64,000 nt of DNA, from contig JBANSL010000002.1 in NCBI GenBank assembly GCA_037127255.1, forward strand, positions 10,460,001-10,524,000, read 5' to 3'. Made by a program: the position numbers and the translations under genes. The stretch is from Persicaria tinctoria (Eukaryota; Streptophyta; Magnoliopsida; Caryophyllales; Polygonaceae). How positions within the stretch are numbered: position 1 is the first letter of the stretch; the number at the start of each line of letters is the position of its first letter. The notes below the pieces were generated by a model. That model was not told the origin of the DNA, did no database searches, and saw nothing but the letters and a program-made list of their open reading frames with translations. Below are positions 13,510 through 25,429 of the stretch, one piece after another.

Positions 13510-13730
13510 CTCCCTCCGTATCGCAATACTTGTTGTTTTAGAGTGGTAAAGTTGTATCAAAAAACTTGTTGTTTTAGCTATAATTATTGTCTTTATAGGT
13601 AATGATTGCTCTTTTTATAGGTAATAATTGCTCATTTTAGTTACTTTAAGCTATAAAAGTAAAGTAAAGATAGGTTTTATTAATAAGTGTGCATAGAGCT
13701 AAAACAACAAGTATTTCGATACGGAGGGAG
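13510..13730. mobile_element. Stowaway-type MITE 2
   Basis: CTCCCTCCGTATCGCAATAC at the left is mirrored by GTATTTCGATACGGAGGGAG at the right over more than 30 bp with about one mismatch, flanked by TA on both sides (13508-13509 and 13731-13732). The length is 221 bp. The ends are far better preserved than those of the copy at 9449, suggesting a younger insertion. Confidence 0.88.
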
Positions 13731-13911
13731 TATAAATTACAAAGTAGTAAAGCTTTCAATATAGTTGTAACTTGTGTCCCATTGAACTCAATCCTCTACA
13801 TCCTAAAACCCACTAATAACTAAACATGGAAAACCCACATCACACAAATTGGGGTTTCTCTAGCTGGCAAGTGATAAAATTATATAGGTCAGTTTGGAAA
13901 AATATCGTTCC

Positions 13912-14023
13912 GGCTATATACACCGCAAATCATGCATGTCATTAAGGACGTGCATGATTAAAAGGCTTGCACGTCTTTAAGGACGTGCAATATTAGACAC
14001 AAGGCTTGCGGTGTATATATAGC
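13912..14023. mobile_element. 112-bp inverted-repeat element with CACGTC palindromes
   Basis: The ends GGCTATATACACCGCAA and TTGCGGTGTATATATAGC are inverted repeats. The interior holds palindromic GTCATTAAGGACGTGCATGA and GCACGTCTTTAAGGACGTGC. The right-hand end motif and palindromes are shared with 1600-1727. The octamer AAAAATAT occurs on both outer flanks but not immediately adjacent, so the target duplication is unproven. Confidence 0.55.
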
Positions 14024-14029
14024 AACACC

Positions 14030-14543
14030 CAAAAATATTTACCATGAAGATATACCATCAACTTATTGAGAAAGGTGGACTATTTTTTTCATTGCTTTGC
14101 AGAAGACAACTACCCAAAAAAAGATACACATTTCAACTTCTACATCATGGTCGAAGAACTCATGAGAGATATAGATCCCCAAAACTTGGACATATATGAC
14201 TGATCGAATCAAAGGGAAAGCATGTGAGGAAGTTCATGGATTACTATCGACTATTGTGATTTGTGAGATCAAATTCATTAATCAAATGAGAGATAATAAA
14301 CCATTAAGGATACTATTAACACATTTCACTATCACAAAGGAGACTATTAACACAGTCAGAAGTGAAACAAACTATAAACAAACTAACATCTTGGAATAAT
14401 GCAGATTGAGAGATTATCATTCCGAAAGTAATGCCTAACAATATCCGATTGCAAAATACCATGACAGATGTTCTAAGCTATTGATTATTTGATTATCATT
14501 TAACTATGCTACACTAGAGATCAATGCAATGCAATGCAAAGAA
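14030..14543. other. Intergenic DNA, nothing recognised
   Basis: AT-rich DNA up to the target duplication of the Copia element. A 67-codon open frame at 14196-14399 has no recognisable features. Confidence 0.4.
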
Positions 14544-14548
14544 GAAAC

Positions 14549-14672
14549 TGTAAGTGTTTGGAGAACTGAGTCCTTAACGGATCTCAGAGGCCTACTCCTG
14601 TATATATATCAATAGGTGAAAACCCGAGGGTACAATGGTAACTGTACATGTATAAATAATATAATGCTAACA
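14549..14672 (-). repeat. Copia 3' LTR (left in window)
   Basis: This 124-bp terminal repeat differs from the partner at 21857-21980 at five positions that I can count, about 96% identity. Most differences are transitions. Confidence 0.92.
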
Positions 14673-16251
14673 TTCTCCCTCAGTCGCAGCTAGAGGTGAG
14701 CGAATAGCAAGACTGGAACGAAAAGAAGTAAAAAGAGGAGTAGGTAAGCCTTTTGTGAAAATGTCCGCATATTGATGTGCAGAAGGGACATGAAGAACTC
14801 GGACCTGGCCTAGGGCGACCTTCTCTCTGACGAAATGGATGTCAATTTCGATATGCTTCGTCCGTTGGTGCTGAACTGGGTTCGACAACAGGTAAACAGC
14901 GGAGACATTGTCGCAGTAGACCAGTGTAGCCGATCGAAGGGGAACCCGGAGTTCGCGGAGAAGGTTGCGGAGCCAGCACGTCTCAGCGACGGCGTTGGCA
15001 ACACCACGATACTCAGCCTCGGCACTCGAGCGGGAGATGGTGGCATGACGCTTGGAGGACCACGAGACCAGATTGTCGCCCAGGTACACCGCGAAACCAG
15101 ATGTAGAGCGTCGGGTTTCAGGACAACCCGTCCAGTCAGCGTCAGAATAGGCGGTGAGGGAGTCAAACCTGCTGCGAGCGAGATGTAAACCCATGTCAGA
15201 GGTGCCCTTGATGTACCTGATTATCCTCTTGAGCGCCTGAAGATGGTGCTCGCGGGGATCATGCATGTATAAGCAGATCTGCTGTACGGCGAAGGCAATG
15301 TCCGGTCTGGTGAATGTCAAATACTGGAGGGCACCGGCCAGACTGCGGTAGGCTGTAGGATCCTCAACCTTAGGACTGGAGGCAGCGTCGAGCTTGGACT
15401 TGCAATCGACAGGGGTGGTGGCGGGTTTGCAAGACGTCATGCCGACCTTGTCGACGATCTCAAGAGCGTACTTCTGCTGATGAAGGAACAGGGTAGTAGG
15501 AGTGCGTGACACAGAGACCCCAAGGAAGTAGCTCAGGGAACCGAGATCAGTCATGGCGAACTCTGATCGTAGCAGGGCTATCAGCCTGGACAGGAGCGAT
15601 GTAGAGGAAGCGGTGAGCACGATGTCGTCAACGTACAGGAGGAGATAGGCAGTGTCAGACCCTGAGTGGAACACAAAAAGGGAGTGATCAGACTGACTGC
15701 CCTGAAATCCAATACCAGTGAGGTACGTGGCGAACCGCTGATACCGGGTTTCAACCCATAGAGAGACTTCCGGAGAAGGCAGACGTGAGATGGGCGGGTG
15801 CGATCATAGAAGCCTGGCGGCTGATGCATATACACAGTCTCCTGAAGGTTGTCGTGAAGGAAGGCATTCTTGACGTCAAGCTGATGGATAGGCCAATCCT
15901 TAGTAAGGGCGATGCTCAGAACTGTGCGGATGGTAGCCGGTTTGACGACCGGGCTGAAAGTCTCATCACAGTCAACCCCAACCTCTTGTGACTTGCCGTT
16001 GACCACTAGCCGAGCCTTGTGTCGCTCTAGAGTTCCGTCTGACCTGTACTTATACTTGAACAACCACATGCAGTTAATGATATTAGTGTCCCGAGGCCTT
16101 GGAACGAGGTCCCACGTGCCATTTTTAATAAGAGCACTAAACTCATCCATCATGGCGGTTTGCCAGTTCGGGTCCTGTAAGGCCTTGTGGGGTGATTTGG
16201 GGAGAGGAGATATGTCGGGAGACGGAGTGAGAAGGAGATTTGGGGAGAGGA
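14673..16251 (-). pseudogene. Copia pol, C-terminal half: reverse transcriptase and RNase H
   Basis: Minus strand 16153-15700 reads the start of the Copia reverse transcriptase (QDPNWQTAMMDEF, GTWDLVPRP, WLFKYKYRSDGTLERHKARL, HQLDVKNAFLHDNLQETVYM). At about 15745 the expected LKQAPRAWYQRF is shortened to LKPGIS, a deletion of roughly 13-14 bp that shifts the frame. The second frame (15674-14682) continues with the catalytic YVDD motif and an RNase H domain (YSDADWTGCPETRRSTSG, SRSSAEAEYR, DNVSAVYL, RTKHIEIDIHFVRE). It ends with a stop just before the polypurine tract. Confidence 0.92.
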
Positions 16252-16465
16252 GATACTTATTAGATGCGATAGTTCATGTGAATGTGCCCAAAACATGCGA
16301 TAAACATACTGGCAGAATCCAAGATTGCATCACAATTAGCCCCCTATGAACACGACAATACGAGACAGGTGCAAAAGGACATACTGGCAGAATCCACACT
16401 CAAGGCAACGGCGGTCGATGCCCAAAACAAGTCCGTCAGTTGACTAGAGCGTCCACCAAGCAACA

Positions 16466-19012
16466 CTACGATCGACGGCGCTTTGGCCCCCTGTATTCGC
16501 CCTTCGACGGATAGCGCTTCGTCTTCGGCCTTCCCGGCGCACGCTTCACCTCCGGAGGCAAGCATTTTGTCGCAGCTATTTGTGGAGGCACCACCCATGT
16601 CTCACGAGGTGCCACTGGGTAAACCACATTGACGTAGCACGCGCGCCAAGCCTCAGCCCTGTACAGAGGATGGACGAGGGAGTATGGATCGATCCGACGT
16701 ACCTTGGCCACGGCGAGGGCATGTGGACACGAAATCTGGTCAATTTAAAAGTGCTTACATGTGCAACTCCGAGCAGAAAGGTTGACCAGCCAGGCGGACA
16801 CCCCTTTACGGACGTCATACTCGTGTTCGCTCAAAGGCTTCACCTCCAGACAAATAGCCTGCATGGCGTTTTTCCTCAAAACGGTATCCACATGGTCCGT
16901 CACAACCTTCTCGGGATTTGAACTTAGCTCCCGACGCGTCGCGAACCACTCAACCACTTTGTCTATTATGCTGTCCATCAGGGAGGTGACGGGCAGGTCA
17001 CGAGGCTCAAGGAAAACCGAGTTCAAGGACTCGGCATGGTTTGTGGTGGTCACGTTGAACCGATTCGCGGGATAGAAAGCCCGAGCCCAATTGGAGAAGC
17101 CGGTCGTCTTAATGTATTCAGCACCAGTGAGCGACTTGGCTTTGAATGCTTCGAAGTGGCCATTGAACTCTGCAACGGTGTACGCGTTTGCCATCAGAAA
17201 GAACAGATTTTGAAGGCTACTCGCCTTGTGATATGCCTTCACATTCTGAAATAGATGGTAAGTGCAGCGGCCATGCTTTGCCAAGTCGTAATTTGCTACG
17301 ATTCCCTTCGCGATGCTCATGTGCCTGTCGCTGACCCACACCACTTGGGGCTCATCCGGGACCACGCGTTTCATTTGACGGAAGAAAAAACTCCAGGACG
17401 CATCATTCTCCCCGTCGACAATGGCAAATGCAACGGGGTATAGGTTGTGGTTTGGGTCTTGGGCAGTCGCAAACATCAAGCAACCACGATACTTCCCCTT
17501 CAAGAAACTTCCATCCACCGAAAATACCTGCCAATGTCAATCAGCTTACTAAGGTTGGATGGAATTATGTCAATGGCAAGACAATATAACACATTGGGTA
17601 AGATAAACTTGCGGAGTTGGTATGATTATAAACGGTGGGATGAACTGGCAGTATTGGTACAAAGGTATTGGAAGGACAAATGTATACATTTGATAAGATG
17701 AAATATAACAGTTGGTATGTTAATAACGTGTAATTGGCGCACCTGGCGCAGGTGTGGGATGACTGCCCGCCAAACACCCAAGCTAACGAACGCATACTTG
17801 AATTGCTGGTTATCATCACGGACTAATGTGGTTACGGTCCCGGGGTTTGCTCGCTCAAGCATGTAAAGGTATGAGGCCATCCGCTCGTAGCTTTCTTCGT
17901 AGGTTCCGTAGAGGCCGTCCCGTGCGGCTCCCTGCGCCCTGCGTGCCTTCCAGTAGCTGCAGTCCACGCCCAACCGAGACTTCATCATCGTCCTGATTTG
18001 ACGGGGACGAAGCTCCTTCCCTGACCCACCAAAACTGCAAAGATGGGATCAACGAGTTACACCAACAACATTTCCACCACCACATTTAAACCGGTTTAGG
18101 AACTTACTCGGATACCAAACTCTGGCCCATCAGCTTGTAATTGGCGTTGCGGTGGTAGTTGCTGATGACACTAAACTTGCAATTGTGTGTGTCCACGAAC
18201 TTACGAACCACCCACCTCTTAGTTTCCCAATAGGTCGACGCCCGACAGCACCGTGAACAGTTAGGTTCGGGGCACACAACCAGGTACCTGTCTGATGTGG
18301 ATCGTTTCACTTGAATCTCAAAGCACCCACGCAAAGCTTCCCACTTCACCCGGGGCTGAATGTCAGCCTTGGTATCGAACATCTCCCCCTCACGTAACTC
18401 CCTCACCATTGACCGAGGGTCTCCGACTAGAGGAATGGACTGATCCACGTTCGCTTCCACTTGCTCCAATGTCGGCAAAGGGTGTCTGTGTCCTTGGTAC
18501 GATCGCTCTATCTCTCTCAGCGCTGCCTCAGCCTCCTCATCCCATGATTCAGATGTCTCGTTCGGACTCCCACCCTCTACTTTCACGGGGAAACCACCCA
18601 CGATCATGTCATCGTCGGAGCTTCCTACGTCTATGATGTCCTCCATTCCGTGGGGGGGTAGGACGTCCACATCGTCGTCGCTGTCGACGATGACCACTTG
18701 CTTTCCTCGTCGGATGGCATCAGACCTGCTCACATCACCACCCTCCTCCTTGTTAAGTTGTTCCACTTCCTCTTCCTGTCCTACCATTATGTTGTCGTCT
18801 ATCCTACCAACTTCGTCAGACTGGCAGACCATTACATTGTCCTCCATCCTATCATTACAAGATTGTTTACCACTCCCAACAATACCCCCATGCTTCCCAC
18901 TGACGCTGTCCTTTGCATGCCTACAACACTCTCCCTCCCCCGCTAGACACTCAGCACAACGGCAGGCCCCTCCAGTGTCACTGCTAAGGTCGTCCACCAT
19001 CGAAGTGGCCAT
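16466..19012 (-). pseudogene. MULE (MuDR-type) transposase gene 1, nested in Copia
   Basis: Exons on the minus strand are 19012-18108, 18034-17743 and 17527-16466; together they make 753 codons in phase. The N-terminus is acidic. Around codon 220-300 is a MuDR DNA-binding region (PRVKWEALRGCFEIQVKR ... CPEPNCSRCCRAS ... HNCKFSV). Exon 3 carries the MULE catalytic core with candidate acidic residues in SVDGSFLKG, VSDRHMSI and TNHAESLNSVF. A SWIM zinc finger (CTCKHF...CPHALA) follows, and the tail is PGRPKTKRYPSKGEYRGPKRRRS. A single TAA at 16745-16747 interrupts the SWIM finger where copy 2 has Glu. No terminal inverted repeats were found. Confidence 0.88.
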
Positions 19013-19030
19013 TGAACTCTACAACGTTGT

Positions 19031-21676
19031 ATTTGGGGTTGGGTTTGAAGATGCCGGACTGCGACCGGGTCTTCATGGAATGGGCGGGGGGTGCAATCGG
19101 AGGTTGGTGGGTAAGAGGGGTTGCCTGCTGAGGGGGAAAGAGGGAGGCGGGGGGGTGCGGCGGGGGTGCGGCGGCCGCTGCCAGGGGGGGTGTGCCCGCC
19201 GCAGGTGTTGCGGCGCCCGCCGCCAATCGATTTGGGTGGGGGTTTTGGGCGGGGGGTTGGTTTCGGATGATGCTTGTTGGAATAGGTGGCGTAGGAGGGG
19301 TGGGAATTCGTCGGAATTGGGTGGCGTGGGTGGGTTGGGGACAGCAGGGGTGGGTGGTGTGGCGAAGGGGAAGGTCTGTTCGTCGAAAATCACATGGCGC
19401 GAAGTGACAACCCGATTTGTATCCAAGCGAAGACAACGGTAGCCTCGATGGTGTGGGGAGATGCCCAAGAAGACACATTTAGTGGATCGTGGGGATAGCT
19501 TGTGAGGGGCGGTGGCACTCATGTTGGGAAAACAGAGACATCCAAACACTCTAATGTGATCGTAAGAGGGATAGAGCTTGTAGAGTGCCAAGGTTGGGAT
19601 GGAGTTGCCAATGGCTTTGGATGGAAGTATATTGTGGAGATAGGTGGTCATGTGAAGCGCCTCAACCCAAAAGGGGAGTGGGAGAGAGGCGTGATGTAGG
19701 AGGGTTCTGGTTTTGTCATTGAGGGTGCGGAGAATGCGTCCCGCTTTGCCATTTTGTGGAGAGGTTTGGGGGCATGAGAAGCGGAGTGATATCCCATTTT
19801 GTTGACAAAAGGAGCGAACAAAATTGTTGTCGAACTCTCCTCCCATGTCGCACTGAATAGCCTTGATGGGCAAAGTGAATTGAGTGCGGACAAATGTGTA
19901 AAAATTGACAATGTGACTCTGTGTTTCCGATTTGCGACGTAGGGGGAAAACCCAAACAAAATTGGTGAAATCATCAAGGACAACCAAATAGTATCGAAAA
20001 CCACTAGCACTTGAAATAGGAGATGTTCACAAATCGCAATGCAAAAGATCAAAAGGTGCAAAAGTACTGGAATGAGAAATGCTAAAAGGGAGACGCTTGC
20101 TCTTGGCGATTTCACAGGAATTGCAAATGCCAGAAGCTTTATTACAAGAAATTAAATGACTAGTGCGGAGACATTGGAGGACGTGGTCGCCGGGATGGCC
20201 AAGACGGGCGTGCCACAAGTCAGAACGATGGGCGACGAAGGCGGTGGGGGCGGTGGGAGACTGTGGGCGAGCTTTGGTGATGGGGTAGAGGTCGCCAGAA
20301 CTATTGCAGCGCATGATTGGGGTCCCCGTACGAAGATCCTTCACAAGAAAACCAAACGGGTCAAATGGGACAGCCATGTGATTATCGACGGTAAATTGAC
20401 GAACAGAAATGAGGTTTTTAACAAGGTCAGGGGCAAGCAGGACTTTGTTGAGGTGTAGGGGTGGGGTATTGGGAAGGGTTGTGTGACCCGAACCGATAAT
20501 TTTAAGAGACTCGCCGTTTCCGACATAAACAGACGGTAAAGTGCTCGAATTAAAAACAGTTTGTAGGTTACCTGGTGCGTTCGTCATGTGAGAGGAGGCC
20601 CCGGTATCCATGTACCAATTGTCGTCCGGCTGCTGAAGTCCCATGGTAGAGAAAGCGGCGGAGAGGTTGGTGTGCATGGGGTGCGCTGGAGGTTGCTGTG
20701 AAGCGTACATCGCCGGGGATGGGGTCCGCTGTTGTGGCGGACGCTGCATGTAGGCCAACTCTGGCGGGGGGTATCCCGCCCACGTCGGATAAGGGCAGGG
20801 CGGCGGAGCGGGGGACCACTGCTGATGCGGGTACCACTGCCCTGGCGGCGTCCGCTGCATGTTGTTGCAGCCTCGACGGCCGTTGCTGTTGCCGCCTCTG
20901 TCGCGTCCTCCGCGCTGTTGGGGTTGTCTGGGTTGGGTGTTGGGAAGGGGGTCCGAGGCTATGAAATCCTTGGAGGAAACAAGAACATGGGAAGGGCCTT
21001 GCGGGCGTCCCTGACGGCTCTCCTCCCTGAAGAGCATGCTACGAGCCACCATGAAGGTCGGAAGTGGCGATGTGTTGCTAATCATGCCACCGACGACATC
21101 AAATTTGGTGGAAAGGCCGTTGATAAGTTGAAGAACAAGGCGTTCTTCGCTAACTTTGTGCCCAACATCGCCTAGTTGATCAGCGATGGCTTTGATGGCG
21201 AGGCAGTAGTCAGAGACGGTGGAGAAGCTTTCCTGACGGGTGTTGATGAACTTGCCCTCAAGATCCGCTGCCCTAGCGGATTGATTGTCATGGAAGAGGC
21301 CCTTTATGCGGAGCCAGACATCACGAGCGGTAGAGTTTGGTTGGAGGACGGTAATCAGGACGTCCTCAGAGATGGTGGCATAGATCCATCCAAGAACGAT
21401 GGAGTCAAGACGGTTCTAGAGGGGCTCGGGGACATCAGTCGGACGATCAGAGCCGTCGATGTGGGTGATGATGTCGTGAGCCTTACAGGCGGTTTGGAAG
21501 AGCTCCGTCCATGTGTGGTATTGGACCTTTTTAAGATCTAGGGTTAGGGGAATTTGATTTTTGATGTTGGTGACGGATTGAGCGGAGTGAAAGGGGTTTT
21601 GTGATGGTGGTGGAGGGTTAGGGTTGGGTGGAATAGGGTTAGGATTGATTGGGTTGATGATCTCGTCGGTAGACAT
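19031..21676 (-). pseudogene. Copia gag, protease and integrase
   Basis: The gag start MSTDEIINPINP is at 21676. The gag domain (LKKVQYHTWTELFQTACKAH) is cut by a TAG at about 21418, where a Trp codon is expected before NRLDSIVLGWIYATI. A basic Gly/Arg-rich region (RGGRDRGGNSNGRRG) follows, then the protease site DTGASSHM and the integrase zinc-binding motif (WHARLGHP ... CNSCEIAKSKRLPF). A TGA near 20025 again replaces a Trp, after LLHCDL. The integrase core reads VVLDDFTNFVWVFPL and QCDMGGEFDN, but the usual catalytic Glu is Gly (QNGKAGRILRT). The frame shifts near 19190 and ends at KTRSQSGIFKPNPKYN beside the MULE insertion. Confidence 0.9.
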
Positions 21677-21856
21677 CGAGAAGGGGTGGGAAATTGCGAC
21701 GGAAGGGGGAAAGGAGGGACAAGGGGGCGGCGGCGGCAAGGGGGGGGGGGGGGGGCGGCAACAGGGGGCGGCGGCGGCGGCTAGGGTGTGGCGGCGGCGG
21801 CGTGGATCTTAGGTGTGAAACAAAAAATTAGGGTTTCACACAAAAGCTTGATACCA

Positions 21857-21980
21857 TGTAAGTGTTTGGAGAACTGAGTCCTTAACGGATCCCAGAGGCA
21901 TACTCCTGTGTATATATCAATGGGTGAAAACCCAAGGGTACAATGGTAACTGTACATGTATAAATAATATAATGCTAACA
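21857..21980 (-). repeat. Copia 5' LTR (right in window)
   Basis: This is the partner of 14549-14672. It begins TGTAAGTGTTTGGAG and ends ATAATGCTAACA on the plus strand, followed by the target repeat GAAAC. Confidence 0.92.
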
Positions 21981-21985
21981 GAAAC

Positions 21986-23232
21986 GTGCATAGAATTCAA
22001 AGGAGCTTATTAACAATAGAATTACATTTGTTTCTGGTCACTGTGAAGATAAGATTGACTTTTGAAAATATTCAACAGTTGAATGCAGTTGTGGTCTCAA
22101 GTTTTTGAGTTCCTGTAAATTCTATATAAAAAAAAGGATTGAATCATTTGAATGAATAGGATTATTGCAAATATAAGTGCAATGTCTGGCGAAACACAAT
22201 CGTGAAAATAATGCAGCTCAGTTCTCATAATCTAAATTGAGACAAGTAAACCATGCATATCTTCTCGAACTTTAGATACCTTCTTTTCCAGCTGGTTAAC
22301 TAAAATCCATCTAATGTGCCCCGTTCTCCCTGAAATTAACTAAAATCCATCTAATGTGCCCCGTTCTCCCTGAAATTACAACTTATAAATATTTGTTTTC
22401 TACTCTCCAATTCAAAGATTACTTCATCCTCATTGTAATTAAATAGTCCGTGCCCGATGCAAAAGTGAATAAATCCACTTCCACAAGAAATAATATACTC
22501 CATAATTTAGTCAATGTGTAACGATGGGAAAATTAGTAGAAATGCAAATTCATTTCTTACTATCCATATATACAACTTGCTGTATTGATTCAAAATTATT
22601 ATCAAAATTTATATTGCATTGAATATATTAAAATTCAAAATTAGCAAGTTCATAACAAAAATTATGTATTTTTAAAATATAAAAATTGGATTTACACTTT
22701 CAAGTGTGTGAAACGAGATGAGGTAGCACAACAACTTATTTTATGACGGTGTAAAAAAGATAACAATTCGTTGAGATTGCTCACACATATGGACAACGGC
22801 ATATATAATTGTGCACTTCTTTTTCGTAACCTAAATTATGTAAACTATGTTTGAGTTTTCTGTTAATGTATAAATAATTATAATGGTCATCACCGTGACA
22901 AAGTGATTTCAAAAAACAATTTGATTTGTAATTTGAGCCTTTTTGGCATGAATATGCATTAAATTACAGACACAATTAGGCCATCAATATTATTTTTTTT
23001 TTTTTTGGAAAGAAAGCATCTATCAATACGCGTTAAGATATATGGAGAGTTGACTATCGCTATCATCATATTATGTAAAAACATTTGCAAACATGTCTAC
23101 TTATAATTTAAAAAGTACTTATTTGCCTCTCCAACAGAATGAAATTCTTTCACAAGCAACGAAAAGTTTGAAATTTACCTTTATTCACAGTAAGTACTTA
23201 ACAACTGAATAACCGAATGTGTTGGATAACAC
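21986..23232. other. Intergenic DNA with a 40-bp tandem duplication
   Basis: No gene is supported. At 22296-22378 a 40-bp unit starting TTAACTAAAATCCATCTAAT is present twice without any difference I can see. The rest is AT-rich. Confidence 0.6.
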
Positions 23233-23423
23233 CAGGGGCGGAGGCAGCAAGTTGTTCACGGGGGCTCATTCACACCTAGGCTTAGAAAAGGGTTGGAAAA
23301 AAAATAGAAAAATGAGGGTGAAAGGGGTTTCGAACCCAGGACCTTCACTTACCCCAGCCCACCCTCCAACCACTTGTGCCAGAATGTTGTGTTATATCAT
23401 TAATGCCCCCTCCTCCGCCCCTG
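23233..23423 (-). mobile_element. Small element with CAGGGGCGGAGG ends and tRNA-like interior
   Basis: CAGGGGCGGAGG at the left and CCTCCGCCCCTG at the right are inverted ends of the kind common in plant hAT-type elements. The minus-strand interior reads GCACAAGTGGTTGGAGGGTG and later CCTGGGTTCGAAACC, resembling pol III A and B boxes. Flanks share GATAA but no clean 8-bp duplication. It could be a hAT MITE that captured a SINE, or an independent element. Confidence 0.5.
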
Positions 23424-23428
23424 GATAA

Positions 23429-24319
23429 GGCCATGTTTATCGGCAAGAAAACAAGCAGGGGTGCTAGGAGAAATAATATAAAAAAATGTGAATAGTGGTC
23501 CATGGGATGCTATAGGGATGGCTCGGAAGAATCGATCCCACGGGTTGAAAAGTGGGCCACACCGCTGCAGACCTTCAGACGCAACATCTTTCTTCACCAA
23601 ATGGATGGCCACGTGTCGTCGCGTGATTGGCGGGCAGGTTTGATGCGGCAGAAGGCGACACTTGGCAGCATGGGAGTGGGGCGCAGAGGAGGGAATGCAG
23701 ATCGCGACACTTGTCCTTGTGATGGAGGGCTGGATTTATTCATGGGGGGACTATATTTTACACAATTAAATCCTAATTTTGGGGGAGAAAATGTTAAAAA
23801 ATAAAAAATAAAAAATTACCACAATACTAGATTCATTTTTATCTACATGTAGGCACCAATTTTGAATATGTTTGACTATATTTTTTTTTAATAATTTCTC
23901 TTTGATTATAAATATGCATAATATAATCCGAAAAATTGAATTATAAATATGGAAAATTTTGAAATAATAAATAATGCAAGGAATGAAATACATAATTATT
24001 AAAAAAAATATTAATAGGAGGAAGTTGATATGACTATATGAGTAGTTTTGGCTATAAATACATACAAATAATATTAATTAAAAATTAATATTTTAATAAT
24101 AATAAATGAATATAATAATATAATCGAGAATGGAAATAATTATTGAAGAGGGGTATATTTGTAAATTGAGTGGGTATGAAAAGATGGGTTTTGGGATACT
24201 AGGGATCCTATTGATAAAGTGAGAAAAATGAGAATGGGATGTTGGGATGATGTGGCGGAGAGAGAAGAATAAAATATTAGTATTCCTAGGATCCATAGTA
24301 TCCATTGATAAACATGGCC
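23429..24319. mobile_element. Tourist-like (PIF/Harbinger) non-autonomous element
   Basis: The element starts GGCCATGTTTATC and ends GATAAACATGGCC, a perfect 13-bp inverted repeat, and is flanked by TAA on both sides (23426-23428 and 24320-24322). A 3-bp TAA target duplication is characteristic of PIF/Harbinger. The 891-bp interior has no transposase, only short frames. Confidence 0.78.
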
Positions 24320-24324
24320 TAACA

Positions 24325-24655
24325 CTTATGTAGGATAGACACTTTTAGTATCCGACACTTGGATATGACGCGATACTTTTATGATACTCCAAGACGTATT
24401 GATTCTTCCATGACCTTATAATATTTATATAAATATTTTGTCCATAGTTGGCATAGTTAGATTATTGAGCTAGAGAAATAACTTGTGGGTTATATGATAA
24501 TTATATCATCTAGATGAGAGATTTTTAAAAACTATGAATATGGGCTAAAATCAGGCTGAAGACTATCTTTTCAAAACCCAAACCCAGCCAAAACTCACTA
24601 CCCTTTACCAAACAAAACTTGCTTCCATAGCATGGCAAGGTCAATCTTCGGTCTC
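24325..24655. repeat. About 330-bp dispersed repeat, copy B
   Basis: This matches 9782-10110 in the same orientation, sharing for example GACACTTTTAGTATCC, TTTTGTCCATAGT and CACTACCCTTTACCAAACAAA. It lies between the Tourist-like element and a LINE tail. Confidence 0.65.
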
Positions 24656-24839
24656 GTGCTTACTATTCTCAAACATACAAACTTGGAGGCCAAGGTGTAC
24701 TGTGTACATTTCATTTTCGATTTATCAAAAATGCAAATCATTTTTTATTTCTGGTACTTTGGGACCAAGTATTACATTATTTTATCAAATATTAAAATTC
24801 TACTATCGAATTTGAAATAACTTTCCTTCTTTCATGTTC

Positions 24840-25020
24840 TCCGATCAGGCAATAGAGTGGCTGATAAGGTTGCACACCTTTGCCACTCTGCCTGGGGCGT
24901 CGATATTAACAACGATTCTGATCTTTTAGACCTCATCCGTAAGGATGCCATCGCGGCATCGGGTAGAGCTTGCTCGTCCGAATTTTTTCCTACTTAAAAA
25001 AAAAAAGATTTAAAAAAAAA
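24840..25020 (+). mobile_element. 5'-truncated LINE 3' end with poly(A)
   Basis: The plus strand reads the end of a plant LINE RNase H domain (GNRVADKVAHLCHSAWGVD, then LLDLIRKDAIAASGRACSSE). A stop and an A-rich tail follow. Everything upstream of the RNase H end is missing, as expected for 5'-truncated retrotransposition. Confidence 0.72.
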
Positions 25021-25036
25021 TCTAGTCAAAGTTCAA

Positions 25037-25429
25037 GAGTGTGGATCTCCTACAAGGCTACAATACAACCTTTGGTAAGCCCTTAGATGTGTCACAAAAT
25101 TATTTATGGTATATTTTAATTATAAAAAAAATTATAAAAATTATATTTACATTCTATATGTCAAATAACATATATTTATATGACTTTTTAATATAAAATA
25201 ATGTTTTAAAAAATATTAAAATTAGAATATTCATTATTTTAGAATATTAATTATAATAATTATTAAAATATCATTTTGTAAGAAAAAAATATGCAAATAT
25301 ATATTATTAAACATGTACAATATAAATATGATTTTTATAATTTTTTTACAATTAAAATATACCACAAATAATTTTGTGTCACGCCGAAGTACTTACAAAG
25401 GTTGTAGGACTTGTAGGAGATCCACACTC
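25037..25429. mobile_element. Mutator-type MITE 1 (9-bp target duplication)
   Basis: The ends GAGTGTGGATCTCCTACAAG and its inverse define terminal inverted repeats of about 75 bp, which continue inward to CACAAAATTATTT. The flanking 9-bp repeat AAAGTTCAA lies at 25028-25036 and 25430-25438. Long inverted repeats plus a 9-bp duplication are diagnostic of Mutator-like elements. The interior is AT-rich and noncoding, and it is related to the element at 38814. Confidence 0.88.

Larger units (their letters stand above)
14549..21980 (-). mobile_element. Ty1/Copia LTR retrotransposon, degenerate, with nested MULE gene
   Basis: The element is bounded by 124-bp LTRs (14549-14672 and 21857-21980) that begin TG and end CA. 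The direct repeat GAAAC lies at 14544-14548 and 21981-21985. Read on the minus strand, the 5' LTR is followed at once by TGGTATCA (21856-21849), a primer-binding site matching initiator tRNA-Met. The other LTR is preceded by the polypurine stretch ACTGAGGGAGAA. Gag, protease, integrase, reverse transcriptase and RNase H follow in Copia order. Pol is interrupted by a MULE transposase gene between about 16252 and 19030. The element is inactive, with two nonsense codons, one frameshift and the insertion. Confidence 0.93.

Noticed and set aside
16252..19030. MULE gene 1 as a complete transposon with terminal inverted repeats
   Set aside because: I looked for inverted ends and a 9-bp duplication at both edges and found none. 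Only the gene is annotated.
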